In this document: one piece after another, positions 22,226 to 33,500 of the stretch
How positions within the stretch are numbered: the first letter of the stretch is position 1
Layout of the letters: every line of letters starts with the position of its first letter
Source of the DNA: Trissonchulus latispiculum
Lineage: Eukaryota; Nematoda; Enoplea; Enoplida; Ironidae
DNA: 64,000 bases
Direction: 5' to 3'
Assembly (NCBI GenBank): GCA_030248195.1
Contig: JASAND010012684.1
Location: 1-64,000 of the forward strand
The notes under the pieces: model-generated
Told to the model about the DNA's origin: nothing
Database searches by the model: none
What the model saw: only the letters and a program-made list of their open reading frames with translations
Program-made: the position numbers and the translations under genes

Positions 22226-25200
22226 TCAACGCCGGCACTGCCGAATGGCAGCCTCCCGCCTGCGTCGGGATCTATCCTCTTCTTCAACTTCTTGGGGCAA
22301 GTCTGGGAACAATTCCGCACGTACAATCATCAGGAGTTTCCCCATCCAATTTTTCCCGGGCCGTTTTTCATCCAGAATGATCTTACGAATTTCAGTAGCC
22401 GATTTTCGCATAAGTCTAGAAAAGTCCATACCAATGCCCCAATACTTGTCTTCATGCACCGCCTCAGCTAAATACGTAACTCCAGAATTTCGCAGCGCCT
22501 TGCGCAATTGGGGACAAGACCGAACTTTTGCCCGCAAACACTCTAGCATATAAACAGCACGCACTACCGACTCATCATCATGCCACATCTGGCTCAAAGC
22601 CGAATCTCTGGGGACCCAATGAGTCAGAAAATATTCAGCGCCGTTTTTGGCAGCAAAAGGCGAGCCAGTTTGAACAATTTCGCGCGCAGGCTGATGCAAC
22701 CCAAACCAATCATAGGCCTTATAGAACTGATACGGAAATTCGTTCACGCCAAATTCTCGACCCCATACAGTCATATACTCGTCTTGAACAGTTGCCTCGG
22801 GGCCAGGCTGCAGAGGAAACATGTTTGACATTGGCATCTGACTGCCCTTGAAGAAAACAACTTGACGATAGTCTCGTACGTGATCCTCAGACATCAGACG
22901 GTGACTCCAAACTTTGGCTTCCAAATCCGCTACAACTTCCTTAAGCTGCTTAGCGCGCTTTTTCCAAGCATCTTGGACCTCGCAAATTGGAGCAGCAAAA
23001 CGACGCATGTGCGGATAACAACGAATAGGCGGAAAGATACGCGACAAAGCATCCGCAAAAGCAGCAGGGCAGTAGGGCCCGTAGCCTAAAAATTCGACAG
23101 AGTCAAAAGCGAGAACCCCGTTGCGCTTAAGTGCCGGAAAAATGATAGTACAACCCCAAAATTCAGGATCAAAGCCCGCAAACAAACAGTTTTCGTCTAA
23201 AGCCGCAGTTTGACGCTCAAAAATAATCTCGACCTGCGCCCCTGGAATCAACTCTTTCAGATGGGCCAGGTACTTGCGATGACTTTGAGAATTTAGCGCA
23301 AAGGGAATTTTCGCGCGGCGCATGTAGTCGTCCCAGTACTTCCAGGTAGCAACAAAATAAGGATTCAAAATGCGCGGCTCGTCTTTCGAGCGAAAATCAG
23401 GCAGATAGGAAATTTGCCACTGTGGCTCCGTATACATCCGGAAGGGCACAGCACTCGGGCACTGTTGTACCACAGACCAGACAGCTGGCCAGTAAGGTAC
23501 ATCCACCACCTGCTGTCCCTGATACGGACGTATGACATAGGCCTGATCAGGAGAGACAGATTTTGTGTCATACCGACCACCCAGATAGATGATATCTACA
23601 GAGGGACGGTAATCTCGGATAGACAGATCAAGAACTTTGAACGGGCCTTCATTGACATCGCCCAAATACTGCGGATCCCAATCCACTCGGAGAGAGCCCC
23701 TGGGCGGATCTGAAGCGAAAGGTTCCGGAATCAGATGTTGCAACACAATTTGCAGATTGTTTTCGTGCAGAAAATGTTCCGGAGGCCAAACGATGACCGT
23801 AGACTCCGGCACCGGCCCCAGATCAGGCATCTGAATCCGCGGAACTATAATAGGCAAATCTCTGACCGGCGGAAGTTTCCGAATCGGACCTCGCAGCGGA
23901 GGACGCGGAGGAGGAAGCTGAGGTTCAGGAAAAACAGGATTCTCGACATCCATATCTTCAACGGCAGCAGGCAAGGCACCCGACAACCCTGAAGATCCCC
24001 CACCGGACAAGGCATCCAAAGCCGAGTCGGGCGAAGGCTTCAAGGCGACCGAGCCCCACTGCTCCGCGAAGATGACTCCGAAGATTTTAGACATGTCGAC
24101 ATCCTGCATACGGGTCATACCCCAGACAAACTCCTGCGCGGTCCACGGAGGATCCCTACCTAGCGCCATCTTGCATTCAGTAGCATCGAGATCTAATTTG
24201 CGTATCATGTCAATTTGCGCAGTAGATTCAATTGGCGGCAACAAGGACCAAATTTTATCTGAAAAATCCAACCTGTGGGCAGTGGCCAAGCGGCCCAAAT
24301 TTCGCACAAACGTGGTTTGATAGAAAACTTCAGGAGGCAACCCTTGCTCCAAATGTCTACGCGCGGCCTCAATTTCCTGTTGCGTGCGACGACTGGATGG
24401 ACCCGGCTCTGCCATCGGCACGTTTGAAACGCGTATGGCCTCGGCCATAGCTGAAAAAGACGCAGTGGTGACAACCACCGCCGGTTCCTTTGCCACGTAC
24501 GCCCCGACCGAAGCCCGGGAGGGCGACAACTCCACATGGTCCAGCACCCGAGATTCAGGGTTCGGCGGGGGAGTTGTTGTCGGCGGAGGCATGTCAGGCT
24601 GATGATAGTATCCCATCGACGTACTCATGAAGTCCCGTGCGGCGGGTGGACCAGAAGTCGTGACCACAGGAGTTGACGTGGCCGAGGGACCCGCTGGGCA
24701 CGACGCCGGTGATTCCGCCGAACCGACCGCGACCGGGGGGGCAGCTCCCGGGTCCAGGCCAGAATCCTCTCCCGACCTTTCACCAAGAGTCACGTCCCCC
24801 GAGCCGGCCGATTCCGAAATCACTAGGGGCGCCGTCCCACTCGAAAAGGTCGCTGTACTGACATCCATCTGAAAAGCCACAGTCGGCTCCGCAGGATCCT
24901 GTAGCTGAGGCTGAGCCGTTTCACTGGGAACCGCATCCACGGACCCCACCTGCTCAGGTTCAGAAGAACCCGGCTGCGGCTGAGCCGCCTCGTGATCCAT
25001 TGGTTCCGACTGATCCGACTGAGAATTTGGAGGAGTCTGCGGGATATCCCCGACCACGTCAACGGCACGAGCAGCCGCTTCCGGACCCAACACGTCCACT
25101 AGATCTTGGCTATCGTCCCACCACATTTCCGGAGACGCCGTTCCACGAGTTTCCGCCTGACTTTCCGACTGAGACTCCGATTGACTCTCCGACTGGCCCT

Positions 25201-26755
25201 CCGCGGGAGTTTCCAGACGATAATCTATCTCCAGAGGCGGTAGACGGGGCGCAGGAGGCAAACGGGGTTCAGCAGTGGTAGCCACCCGCAGAGGCGGGTC
25301 CACCCGCTCAGTAGCCTCCACGAAAATTTGCTTGGACAGAACTTCAATGGAGGGAAGCGCGTCAGGGCGGTGGGTTTGCGCGTCGGCCACAAAAGTAAAT
25401 TTGATCTGCACATTTTTGCCCCGAGGAGTGGTAGGAGGATCCCGCCACGCCACAATTTCGGCAGATTCCCAGGTCAGATCCTCCAAAATTTGATGATTCA
25501 GAAAACTTTCGCGCAACTTATCAAGACTTTTCTGATCCCCATACTGCGCATAAGCTCGAGTTTTCAACAAAAACTGAAAATCTGAAATTTCGAGGGGATC
25601 GATCAAATTTGTGACCTGAACCACAGCTATAGTATCGCGCGCGCCGTCAGCAGCCCACTTGATTTCGTCCCGCTGTGGAAATGGCGAAAACCCTTTTGGA
25701 GTAGATTCAAAAGACCGGAACAATTTAGGGGGATAGCGCAACACGTTTTCCGCGAACCAAGGAAACCCCCTTTCTGGACGACCCGACGCAGGCGGACCAC
25801 AGGGACCACTCGCATTACCCCACAGGTGCGGGCCAGCTTTGTCCATTTCATCCCGATTTTGAAAAACTTTCTTTTCAGAACGAGCGGCCATAAAATTCAC
25901 ATATTTTGACAGATCCACAATACAATTTCGAGCATCCACCCCCACCCCCGCGAGCACCTTGCGAGTGGTCTCCAGGCCCTGAACAGCGAACACAGGATAC
26001 GGTGCATTAAACAACAGTGGTTGAAACGCATAGCGAATCAACGACCAAGACGGAACGTCCAGGTAGATAGCATGAATCAAAAACACAAAAATTTTGACAT
26101 TCGCAGGATTAGGATGATTTGGCGGCAAAGTTGGAAAATTGCCATCAATGGCATGCGTAAACGCTTGCAGATCCTCTGGAACTGCGATAGAAATAGCTGA
26201 GACTGAGTGATCTGACTCATGATGCATAAAATTTCTGTAAGTTTTCTGGAAAGACAAAGCACAAAAACCGGAGGAAACTATCATTTCAAAAATTTCGGGA
26301 ACCCACGCGTACAGATCGTTCATAGTGGAAATGATCACAATAGCCTCAGGAAAACGCTGATTTGGATGACAAAAATTTTCCAACATAGACTGATACTGCT
26401 GTAACTTTTGCCGTGAGGCCTCATCTTGCAAAAGCGGCGTATAGACCCGATACGTATCCAGTCGAATCTGTAACTGTTTCAGAGGATACGGAGGATACGT
26501 CGGAGTTTTGGTCTGAGTTTCCTGCTTCTTAGATTTCTTTGATGAACGAGAGCTAGAAATTATCTGTACTGAACTTGACGCCGAAGCCCCCGAGGGCGTA
26601 CCCTCTGCACTAGGAGCAACAGGCTCAGCTGCCTGAGCCTCCTGGGCTGGCGTCGAACTTGAAGTGGAGGGACCACGATCCCAGGAAACACCCCCTAGGA
26701 GAGGTCCTGACCTCTGCGGATTTGGAGATTTACGACGACGTTTGGGTTCACTCAT
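22226..26755 (-). CDS. Element 3 post-pol ORF with a C-terminal NADAR/YbiA-like domain
   Basis: An intact 1509-residue protein encoded 770 bases downstream of pol, on the same strand. Residues about 85-460 form a conserved mostly helical domain of unknown function. Residues 460-980 are low-complexity Pro/Ser/Glu/Gln with a QSES repeat. Residues about 985-1290 form a second conserved unknown domain ending in a Lys/Glu-rich possible coiled coil. Residues about 1299-1485 show the ordered signature of NADAR (DUF1768/YbiA): SNMF at 1310, a Glu at 1339 in EFPYQFYKA (the usual EHAYQAAKA block with His replaced by Phe), the SCPQLRKALRNSG helix, WGIG at 1439-1442 and NWMGKLLMIVR at 1469-1479. Known NADAR proteins cleave N-glycosidic bonds: YbiA acts on riboflavin intermediates, and others remove ADP-ribose from guanine in DNA as partners of DarT-type toxins. 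No signal peptide, fusion peptide or membrane segment is visible, so this is not an env gene. Element 2 carries a homologous copy in the same place. The domain call is by motif; its substrate is unknown. Confidence 0.82.
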   Translation of the reverse strand: MSEPKRRRKSPNPQRSGPLLGGVSWDRGPSTSSSTPAQEAQAAEPVAPSAEGTPSGASASSSVQIISSSRSSKKSKKQETQTKTPTYPPYPLKQLQIRLDTYRVYTPLLQDEASRQKLQQYQSMLENFCHPNQRFPEAIVIISTMNDLYAWVPEIFEMIVSSGFCALSFQKTYRNFMHHESDHSVSAISIAVPEDLQAFTHAIDGNFPTLPPNHPNPANVKIFVFLIHAIYLDVPSWSLIRYAFQPLLFNAPYPVFAVQGLETTRKVLAGVGVDARNCIVDLSKYVNFMAARSEKKVFQNRDEMDKAGPHLWGNASGPCGPPASGRPERGFPWFAENVLRYPPKLFRSFESTPKGFSPFPQRDEIKWAADGARDTIAVVQVTNLIDPLEISDFQFLLKTRAYAQYGDQKSLDKLRESFLNHQILEDLTWESAEIVAWRDPPTTPRGKNVQIKFTFVADAQTHRPDALPSIEVLSKQIFVEATERVDPPLRVATTAEPRLPPAPRLPPLEIDYRLETPAEGQSESQSESQSESQAETRGTASPEMWWDDSQDLVDVLGPEAAARAVDVVGDIPQTPPNSQSDQSEPMDHEAAQPQPGSSEPEQVGSVDAVPSETAQPQLQDPAEPTVAFQMDVSTATFSSGTAPLVISESAGSGDVTLGERSGEDSGLDPGAAPPVAVGSAESPASCPAGPSATSTPVVTTSGPPAARDFMSTSMGYYHQPDMPPPTTTPPPNPESRVLDHVELSPSRASVGAYVAKEPAVVVTTASFSAMAEAIRVSNVPMAEPGPSSRRTQQEIEAARRHLEQGLPPEVFYQTTFVRNLGRLATAHRLDFSDKIWSLLPPIESTAQIDMIRKLDLDATECKMALGRDPPWTAQEFVWGMTRMQDVDMSKIFGVIFAEQWGSVALKPSPDSALDALSGGGSSGLSGALPAAVEDMDVENPVFPEPQLPPPRPPLRGPIRKLPPVRDLPIIVPRIQMPDLGPVPESTVIVWPPEHFLHENNLQIVLQHLIPEPFASDPPRGSLRVDWDPQYLGDVNEGPFKVLDLSIRDYRPSVDIIYLGGRYDTKSVSPDQAYVIRPYQGQQVVDVPYWPAVWSVVQQCPSAVPFRMYTEPQWQISYLPDFRSKDEPRILNPYFVATWKYWDDYMRRAKIPFALNSQSHRKYLAHLKELIPGAQVEIIFERQTAALDENCLFAGFDPEFWGCTIIFPALKRNGVLAFDSVEFLGYGPYCPAAFADALSRIFPPIRCYPHMRRFAAPICEVQDAWKKRAKQLKEVVADLEAKVWSHRLMSEDHVRDYRQVVFFKGSQMPMSNMFPLQPGPEATVQDEYMTVWGREFGVNEFPYQFYKAYDWFGLHQPAREIVQTGSPFAAKNGAEYFLTHWVPRDSALSQMWHDDESVVRAVYMLECLRAKVRSCPQLRKALRNSGVTYLAEAVHEDKYWGIGMDFSRLMRKSATEIRKIILDEKRPGKNWMGKLLMIVRAELFPDLPQEVEEEDRSRRRREAAIRQCRR

Positions 26756-27526
26756 ACTGCAAGAAAACCAAAGATCTCAGAAAATTATCAAAAAATCAAA
26801 ATTACAATGCTCAGAAATCAAGGTCTCAGTGGCTCATGCTATCTGCTGGACCTTCCGTTATACGTACGTACCCAGCGAACCAAAACACACAATGCAGCAA
26901 TTTCTTAGGTACGCAAACTGTTATAACACAAATTTTTACACAAAGGATCCAAAATCGAATCAATAGTCCTGGGAGTCCTGACCAAAACACGGGCAATACC
27001 CGATTTCCTGATAACACCCAGCAACCTAAATCCAGGAGCACCAAATAACCACCACACCTAGGAACCACCAAACAGCGGAGAATCAGACGCACAGAAATTA
27101 ACGCGCCTAAAATATAAAAAATAAGTGAAACACGAAACAAAAGTGAGATCATACACATAGGTTATATACGTATACAGTGTTAAAAACGAAAAGGATAAGG
27201 TAAGATGCTAAAATAAACAAAAAGATCAGGAAGCTAAAACAAGAAAAGAACAAGTCACAACATACGTATACGGCAATAATGGAGGGGTTACAAAACTAAA
27301 GAAAAGTGAGAAATTAACCCAAACAAATGTTATAAACATTTCATATTTGGAATTTTTAAAATCGCTAGGAAATAAGACTTTAGACATAAAAATTTGAACA
27401 TAGCAAGGAAATTTGAGCCGAAAATTCGGTAACTATAGACGTAATTTATTCTGATATTGTACAAAATCAGTAAATTTCTAAATATTCAGAGAAATAATAG
27501 TGTTGCACAAGAAAATTTCTATAAAT
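26756..27526 (-). other. Spacer between pol and the NADAR ORF of element 3
   Basis: 771 bases of AT-rich sequence with no coding content. The two short ORFs found at this position in element 2 are missing. How the downstream ORF is expressed (splicing, internal promoter or reinitiation) cannot be read from the sequence. Confidence 0.6.
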
Positions 27527-30500
27527 TCATAGGTAGGGACACACAATACAATATATACAGTACAAACAAGAAGGGGAGGGGGGACTATTGTCTTGGTAGA
27601 ACGGTTTCAGCCGATTCACGTGGATATTTTCGGCCGGAGGATCGGTACGCAGTGTCGATTGAATTTCACAATTCGTAGGAGATATAATTTTTGTGACCCG
27701 GAAAGGTCCCTCAAATACAGGCAGGTACTTGCGGCTTGTACCTTTCGGGATATTCGCTTGAGACACATCTTTCCATACTAACATCCCCACTTTGTACTCG
27801 ATAACTCGGACCTTACTGTCGTAAGCATCCTTTCTTTTCTGCAAAACTTGTCTCACATGCTCCGTCACTAGTTCTCGTGTATATTTCAAACGGTCTCGCA
27901 AATCTTGAACATAATCAGTATTAAAGTCTCGAATGCGCGGAGCAGGCGTAGTCAAAAAATTGTCCGAAAACAGCCGAGGATCGCGCCCAAAGAGGAGATA
28001 GTATGGAGATTCCCCAGTGGAGGCGTGAGGGGCTGCCCGATACGCAAACAAAACCCAGGGCAACAACTCATCCCAACCTCTCTGAAACCCATACATAGAC
28101 TTTCGAAGCATACGTTTGATAGTCCCATTTAGCCGTTCGCACGCCCCGTTGGATTGGGGATGATAAGCAGTCGTCCTAACCTTTTTAGTACCCATAAGTT
28201 GACACAAATCATTCAAAAGAGCCGAACAAAACGGGGTACCTCTATCTGTCAAAATCTCACGTGGTGGCCCATGTACTGCCACAATATTTTCAGCATAAAT
28301 TTTTGCAATCGTAGAAGTTTGCTCATTTTTCATGGGAAAGGCCCAACCCCATCTCGTGAAGAAGTCAACGATCACCAACACCCTGCAATTGCCCTCCCGG
28401 GTGGTAGGGGCGTGCATCACATCCATGGACAGCCTCTCGAATGGTGCCTCCACTGGGGCGAAATTTTTGAGATAAGCCTGCGGCTTCATCGGACCCGGGT
28501 TACAAGCCGCACATACCGGACATGCCTGTACGTATTTTGCACAATCAGTAGCCAAGGTCTCCCAATAGTATTTTCTGGCGGCAACCCCAAACATTTTCTC
28601 CTTCCCATTATGACAACCTCCCAAAAGTTCGTCATGACACTCTTTCAAAACATAATGATGGCACCCTTGAGGAACAAAAACCAAACGAGGTGAGTTTTTC
28701 CTCTTTTCTCCCTTATGAGAAAGGAAAAATCTGTACAAAAGCCCATTTTCGACCTCATAATTACCCGAATGTTTACGTATATAATTAAACAATTTCTGAT
28801 CCTGCGGCACCGTCTTGTCTACCAAAAATTTCATCATAGCCGAAGCAAATTCATCCGCAGCCAGAGCTTCTTTCCAAATTTCTTGGGGAGCATTTCTGGG
28901 CAAGGGTGGAGGAGGGTTACCCTCCCCTTCCGTCTCACCTTCCGGAGCCTCCCCCTCCGACTCATCAGATTCATCAAGTTCTTCTATAGCCAAAACAACT
29001 AGAGAGCCTACAAAATCTGGAATTTGAGGATGGTCAGCGAAAGAACCGGCCCACAATGGAGGATTTCGAGACAATGCATCAGGGGCCCCATTTGTTATCC
29101 CCGGACGCTGAATTACGCGAAAACGAAAAGATGCTAGAAAAAGACGCCAGCGGGCAATTCGCCCCTGGGCCGTACGCGGGATAGCCTGATCCCCCAACAT
29201 ATACTCCAAAGCCTTGTGGTCAGTAATAACATCAAATTCGTTCAGAATGAGATAATGCTGGAAGTACGAGATTCCGAAATAGATGGCAAGAGCTTCCAAT
29301 TCTGTGACATGATAATTCTTTTCCGCCGCCTGTAAAGCTCTGGCTGCGTAGGCGACCGGATGAAACTTTTCAGCCTCATCCTGCTGCTGCAAAACAGCAG
29401 CGATGCCCTGATAACTGGCATCGGTGGCCAAGGTAAACTTTTTAGCAAAATCCGGGTAGACAAGAACAGGTGCAGTCACTAATTTTTGCTTCAAAGTTTC
29501 AAAAGCTGCTTGACACGCCCCGTCCCACACAAAATCGGTATCCTTCCGCAAAAGGCGGTTAAGAGCATGAGCAATTTTCGAAAAATTTGGTACAAAGCGA
29601 CGATAATACCCGGCCAATCCTAGAAAACTTTGCACATCCTTAACATTTTGAGGTACCGGGAACTGTTGGACGACCCGGACCTTTTCGGGATCAGTAGAAA
29701 TTCCCGTTTTTGACAAGACATGTCCCAAAAATGGCATTGAAGATTTGCCAAATTCGCATTTTGAAAGTTTCAAAATGACGTGCTCTCTCGAACATCGGAG
29801 AAAAACTTCCAGTAATCTAGTCAAATGGTCTAGCTGCGTCGCACTAGTGACTAGGACATCATCGATATAGACAATAAATCCATCCATAATTTGATCAATA
29901 ATGCGTTGGAACGTGCTAGGGGCATTGCACAACCCGAAGGGCATAACTTTAAATTCAAAAAGTCCCGCATGCGTTATAAAAGCGGTTTTTTCCCGATCAG
30001 GTGGGTAAATCGGAATTTGATGAAAGCCCGAAGCCAAATCCAATTTCGAGAAAATGCAATGTCCCAAGATAGATTCAAAAAGACCGTGAATATAGGGAAT
30101 GGGATAACAATCCCTTTTCGTAACAGAATTCAACTTCCTATAATCGACGCACAGGCGCCAATCCCCATCCTTTTTTGCTACCAAAATAATAGGGGAGGCC
30201 CACGGACTTCGGGAGGGTTGTATAAGCCCTTGTTCCAACCAAGCATTAAGTTTTTCATCAATAATTTGCTTTTGAGCCGGGTTGACCTTGTATGCCCGTG
30301 CTTTTATAGGGCGTTTTCCCGGCTCAATCTCAATATAATGATAGTCTATGTCAGTTTTTCCAAACCCCCCCGCTGCATCCCAAATTTCAGGAAAATTTAG
30401 AATCATGAGACGCAACCGCCTCTGATTCCTACGCAGCAGACAACAATCTTTGAATTTAATTTTCTGGTTCAAGAGAGCACGTTTCTGGAGGGCCGACAAA

Positions 30501-33500
30501 ACGGGAGTCGAACCCATGTCCAACACTGATAGCGGCTCTAGCAACTGGTCGTCCAAGTCAGTACGTACAATTTCACCATTTTCAGGGACACGATTTTCAG
30601 AAAAATTTTTCCAAACCGGGCGTTCATAACCTTCCTCCCCAGGGTGAATTTTCCTAACTAACGATTTTCTTACCCAAGGACGAACTTTAGGTACGGTGGT
30701 GGCAATTCCCACCGGCTGCTCAGACGCCTCAATCGTCTCTCCTGACGGGCTATCCGGAAAGCCAGAATCCTCTTCCGACTCAACGGGGCCCAGCTCTTCC
30801 GGGAGACAACCCGCCGACGGACTGGAATCCTGATCCAATCCTCCTTGGGACAATCTCCCGAGAAGAGCTTCCGGCAAAGGCTCTGACCGAACCCCTGCCG
30901 GGAGGAGAGAGGACTGACCTTCCTGCGTGTCCTGAACCCAGAAATCCACTTCATCGGCAAAAGCCACTGGGACCAACGGTAAACGAGTAGACAAATTCAA
31001 GGGGAGCGACGCCAGGTCGTCCCCTGCAAATAAACACGATTTCAAAGGCTGGGGTGTCTCAGGGGTAGGGGGTTTTACCCCCTCTTTAGACGGACCCACC
31101 TCCTCCTTCAAACATTCTTCAGGTTCAGGGGGAGACGAAAAACCCTTGATCAATGCAGCTTTTCCTGAAACCACTTCTAAAGGCTGCTCTTCCAATTCTA
31201 CATCATCCTCCCCGCCTACCCCCTCTTTTAGGGGAGGCAAGGGGTCCGCAGAAAAAACCCCACTTTCATGCGTTTCACCCCTTTGCGAAAACATTTCAGA
31301 ATCCTGAACTAGATCTTCTGGCTCGTCGCAATGAAAAACAATATCGTTTTCGAGTGTATTTTCACGTACGTACATATCAAAAGGTAACTCAACCCGAGGT
31401 GGGGGCGCCCCCATACGTACATCCACGGCAAACAACATTTCATGACCCAACGGGTACAAGTTTGCGCGGGCCTGAGACACCACCAGCGGGACCGAGAATT
31501 GGGTATCCTGAGCCCAGTAGTCAGCCGCAGGTTCAACTGAGCCGACAATTGTGGCCTTGGGAAGACGCACCGCTGTCGAGGTAGGATTTGCCACCAAAAT
31601 TTGAAATTTATTATCGGTAGGCTCCACTACCCCAGCATACGGCAAAACTCTACTTTCTTGAATAAAAGATTCAAGAGGCTCGAAAAAATATAAATTTGCA
31701 AAGTTTTGGGAGGAGATAAGGGCCGGCGCCCATACCTCCGAGGTCGGGGGCACGACAGTATCTATGGCCATAACTGCCGCCGACTGGGCTTTTGGATTCG
31801 AAAACCATTCCGCACGGATTTCCTCAGGGGACAACAATGGCTCAAAAACCCCTGCCCCTGTCGGATCTGGAAAATAAAGCGATTTTCGCGAAAAAAGCAA
31901 ATCCCAATTATAATGTTTCATCAAATCCGTACCAATCAAAATTTCTCTATAAAAATCCGGAGCGACATAAAAAGACCATTCAAAAATATGTCGTGCCCCC
32001 TGCTGACCCGACCCAACTACGAATTTAGCACACAATTTTGAGGTCAGTTTGAGTGGAGCATTTGCTGAAGTTACCGCAGAAATAGGGTCAAGCTCCTGCA
32101 GTCGGACCGTGACACCGGTCCGGGCAAACCTTTCCAATACCCGTGGACCAACGATAGATATCGAGGCCCCCGAGTCAATGATTGCCAGGAAACTCTGGCC
32201 GCCCATCTCAACTTTTATGGCCGGAGTATTGTCCCCAGCAGCTAAAATCACTTCTGAGTCCCAATCGGTAGGACTTTTGGGAGCCAGAGTCACCGAATGA
32301 AAAGGTTTGCCCGGGCCTTTTGGAGCCGGGGGCCTCCCCTCCTCGGGGAGAACCTCCGTCTCCGTGCCCACCGTTTGAGTAGTCACCTGTGCCGGTTCAA
32401 AAGGGAAAAAACCCGCTAGGATGGGGGACTCCCCCGAACACCAAGTTTCGGGAGGGAGAGCAGATGCTTCGGCAATTTTGGAATCTAGCTTCCCCGGATA
32501 TAACCTATACAAAATTTGGGACATCTGTTGCAACTGCTTCTGAATTTCCCGAAAATACGTATCCATAAAAGCGTTCGTAGTGGTATGAATAGATGACAAT
32601 TTTACAAGATATTGTGTGGCCACATTGAACAAATGAATGAACCTGTCCTCCACCAAAGAGGATTCTGACAAAGAATCTACACCAAAAACATGAGGACCCG
32701 ATGGTTCTGAAAAAGCCTCAATCATACCAACGTGGAAAGGCGACAGAATTTGCATAACTTGATCTTGAGATGGCGCACCTTGCGCTGAAACTTGAGCCTG
32801 AACTGGAACCGAATTTTGCTGAACCGGAATAGGTTCCGAAATTTGGACAGTTGCAACAGTCGGAGCCTGAGTAGGACCCTGTGTAAAACCCGCATACGAA
32901 ACAGAAGGACCCGCCTGAACCGCCGCAACCTGAACAGCCGACTGTTGCGCCACCGGAACCGGCGTCCCCGCGCAAGCCACCACCGCAGGTGCCTGCGCCC
33001 GGGCGGGAGCAGGGGCCTGTGGGGGCGCCTGCTGGGCCACCGGAGCCTGGTACTGATACTGCACCGGCTGCTGGACTGGGACCAGCGCCTGTTGAGAGGC
33101 TTGCTGAACCACCTGTGGAGCAGCCTGAGCCTGAGTATATACGTATGTAGGCTGTTCATAATAGGCTGCCTGTGCTGGCGGCTGATAATAACCCTGTGCA
33201 AGCTGGTACTGCTGGGGGTATACGTACGCCCCATCCCCCACGTAGTTGACCCCCCGAGGTGAAGGGCGAACTTTATAGTCTGGGGGGGCTAGCTCAGGAT
33301 ATTTATCCCAGCATTTCTCTGGGGGGTGCCCCTTCCTCTTACAAAACCTACAGACAGGGCCCAACCGCTTTTTCCGTTCTTCTTCCATTTGATTGAACCG
33401 ATCCCGGATCTGCTGTTCCACCCAATCTCGCATTTCCCGTAGTTCCATGCGGATTCCTCCCGCCAGGTCCTTGGGTTTTTCCACGGCAGGCCTGGAATTT

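Noticed and set aside
22226..26755. The post-pol ORF as an envelope gene
   Set aside because: Its position after pol suggests env, but there is no signal peptide, furin-type site, fusion peptide or membrane anchor, and the C-terminus matches NADAR blocks instead.
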